From Pseudomonadota bacterium (GTDB lineage Bacteria; Pseudomonadota; Gammaproteobacteria; Burkholderiales; JAKAFK01), in contig JAJYKK010000004.1 of assembly GCA_021788645.1 (NCBI GenBank), forward strand, positions 1 through 64,000: a DNA stretch of 64,000 nt. The letters run 5' to 3'. Position 1 is the first letter of the stretch. The number at the start of each line of letters is the position of its first letter. Below are positions 63,301 to 64,000 of the stretch, in pieces. A program made the translations under genes and the position numbers. The notes beneath the pieces are model-generated. The model was not told where the DNA came from. It saw only the letters and a program-made list of their open reading frames with translations, and ran no database searches.

Positions 63301-64000
63301 CTCGACGAACGCGAGGCATCCGAGCAGATCGTTCATGCGCTGCAACGCCTGCACCGGGCGGTCGAGCAGCCTTTCGACCTGGGCGCGGGGACGCCGGCGC
63401 ATGTCGGCATGAGCGTCGGGCTGGCGCTCTACCCGGACGATGCCCAGGAGCCCGATGCCTTGTTGCGCCTCGCCGATGCCGCGATGTATCAGGTCAAGAT
63501 GCACAAGACCGATCGCCTCCGCTGGTGGCGGATGTGGCGCCATGCCCCCGACTCCCCGATCGACCTCGAACCGCGATTCGATCCCTTTGGCCATGAGGCG
63601 AACCGCATGCTCGCCGACGGCCAGGCCGGACTCGAGGCCGTCACCCAGGAGTTCGTGAGCGCCTTCGGCATGCCGGGCGTCGGGCCGGACGGCCCCGCGC
63701 ACGTGCTGCCCAGCCTCTCCGCTCCCGAACGCGAGCGGGTCAAGGCGTCGTTGGCGGCGCATCTTCGTTTCCTGCTGCATCCGGACACGACCACCGAGGC
63801 GATCGTCGGCGCCGCGGCCCGGCTGGGGCATTCGCACGCCCTGTCGGGCGTCACCAGTGCCTGGATGAGCGAGGCGCAGCAGGCCTATCAAGACATCCTG
63901 CACAACCGCCTGGAACACATGGCCGTCACCGCGCGCCACCGCTACCGGCTGCTGCGGGTCGTGACCGCCCGGCTCCAGCTCGACATCGGCGCCCAACTCA
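60334..64000 (+). CDS. Large multi-sensor diguanylate cyclase, runs off right edge
   Basis: At least 1222 residues; the C-terminus lies outside the window. From the N-terminus: membrane helix (about 24-40), periplasmic sensor (about 41-265), membrane helix (about 268-290), PAS (about 305-430), GAF-like (about 445-595), PAS-like (about 605-730), GAF-like (about 735-895), then GGDEF (about 900-1060) with intact RLGGDEF (about 979) and an RxxD site (RETD) five residues before. A further domain follows with LGHSHALSGVTSAWMSE, which resembles a globin-like sensor fold. An EAL domain may come beyond the edge. Start ATG at 60334 is the first in frame before the membrane helix; an in-frame earlier start is possible. 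Confidence 0.88.
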   Translation, partial: MLKAERLIRHLQGPGAARIAARRILLAVPLLLAVAWAALGERHDYRDTRQRVSGEAEQAAQAEAQIITLRLMRQFQELSFIATGFIGAQGPERLTGERRQLLLHFAAAHPELYAINVQSVHGGRIVWSTRPQPARPITAAAGFTPLSDQPEFLLGRGRFALRSDDNVLTLRVRSPPGAPRYFVGSPYRLSDLLATGARTPFTLVARDLRDGSILGRIAGGRVTFPKAVPEGPVRRTLAGMPLAVEAGWPPGYVGQRFRQQLPARLAVRALAVLFVALAVAVVAQLLRRTQRLADRNAVAAAEAMAARQLSEGLFDTIGALAMVMDAQGNILRLNAEAERFMGYALAEVRGIPYFWERFIPQDERPRVRRIFEAMRDNTLPRETQNHWVSRTGERRLFHWSNTIMRDARGQPVYLITVGTDITERTRLARQNAQLLAYNSLLGQVNHIIARAEDASGLLQTICELAVSLTNVALAWIGRPDEALRFEFLAKAGPALGYLEDAVISADPEIPEGQGPAGRVWREHEPLFDVAIDAESPRSPWRERAARHGLAATATLPVLRRGEIWGVFVLYIADESAFDDALRALLAELADDLSHGLEHLEMRRLNQVMLDHSDAGVALAHHCVLEFGNARLAQMLGLDGPGDLAGRQMRSLYASAAAYAATEARCQGRTQGGAVRMEAVEFARRDGTPVLADLVGVHMDEGRSVWTFIGVDERERQRRAYLELERLYRALMRAADVLLQAEDEQAILQETCARLVDDTMFHAVWIGRPGPDGLFRVLARAGANAAMVDAVRVPVDHPDAVVSAAWRRAETAFHNDQRAAVPGPWREALIRHDWAAVLGTPIRRGSVVWAVLVFVAPGRDVFNASSVELCERVAALLGRGLDEIDHKAAMATLRLEESHRARHDALTHLPNRLSLAERLPQAIARAQRRGTRLAVGMIDLDDFKAINDALGHDAGDLLLRTFADRIEKGERETDFFARLGGDEFVVVFEDLDEREASEQIVHALQRLHRAVEQPFDLGAGTPAHVGMSVGLALYPDDAQEPDALLRLADAAMYQVKMHKTDRLRWWRMWRHAPDSPIDLEPRFDPFGHEANRMLADGQAGLEAVTQEFVSAFGMPGVGPDGPAHVLPSLSAPERERVKASLAAHLRFLLHPDTTTEAIVGAAARLGHSHALSGVTSAWMSEAQQAYQDILHNRLEHMAVTARHRYRLLRVVTARLQLDIGAQL

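Overview
The window looks like chromosomal DNA of an autotrophic, sulfur- or iron-oxidising gammaproteobacterium (or a close relative such as the Acidiferrobacter or Acidithiobacillus groups). This rests on a zapA-6S RNA-fau locus, form IA RuBisCO with cbbQ/cbbO activases and CbbR, a nearly complete Calvin-cycle gene set, a beta-carbonic anhydrase, high-potential iron-sulfur proteins (HiPIPs), an outer-membrane cytochrome-porin fusion of the Cyc2 type, and a GshA of the family typical of acidophilic and nitrifying chemolithotrophs. G+C is high and there is no CRISPR array, rRNA or tRNA that I can see. The genus is an inference. Layout. 1-2050 is a small mobile region: an IS607-type recombinase cut by the left edge, a Fic protein lacking its catalytic His, and an IS200-type transposase. 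2053-21826 is housekeeping: a ZapB-like protein, zapA, 6S RNA, 5-FCL, GST, EVE, VOC, rhodanese, metH, rlpA, an AmpG-like transporter, a TauE/SafE protein, an incomplete PTS (EIIA-HPr-EI), apbE and gshA. 22484-25717 is a nitrogen unit, outer-membrane porin-glnK-amtB, with a visible sigma54 promoter and an NtrC-type enhancer upstream and a clean terminator at its end. ubiK and a heavy-metal-type two-component system follow. 29214-32572 is an electron-transfer patch: the Cyc2-like cytochrome-porin, a small exported BamE-like protein, a HiPIP gene broken by one missing base, and an intact HiPIP gene. 32659-38491 is a signalling block: a stressosome-like module (diguanylate cyclase, fused RsbT-RsbX, RsbR, RsbS with Asp at the phosphosite) and a divergent PAS-GGDEF-EAL phosphodiesterase. 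38501-57187 is carbon fixation: carbonic anhydrase, purC, cbbO-cbbQ-cbbS-cbbL with divergent cbbR, then (after a UDP-glucuronate decarboxylase and a zinc-binding diguanylate cyclase) fba-pyk-pgk-gap-tkt, all on the minus strand with strong hairpins between several genes. 57680-64000 holds an inositol-monophosphatase-family enzyme, a thioredoxin-like protein, a TetR regulator with a visible self-operator, and a very large sensor diguanylate cyclase that runs off the right edge. How it fits together. Electrons taken from an external donor at the outer membrane (Cyc2-like) and carried by periplasmic HiPIP could power CO2 fixation by the cbb genes, with bicarbonate/CO2 balance from carbonic anhydrase and nitrogen from the NtrC-controlled ammonium transporter. 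Four GGDEF proteins and one EAL protein indicate that attached versus free life is under dense c-di-GMP control, one input of which appears to be a stressosome.
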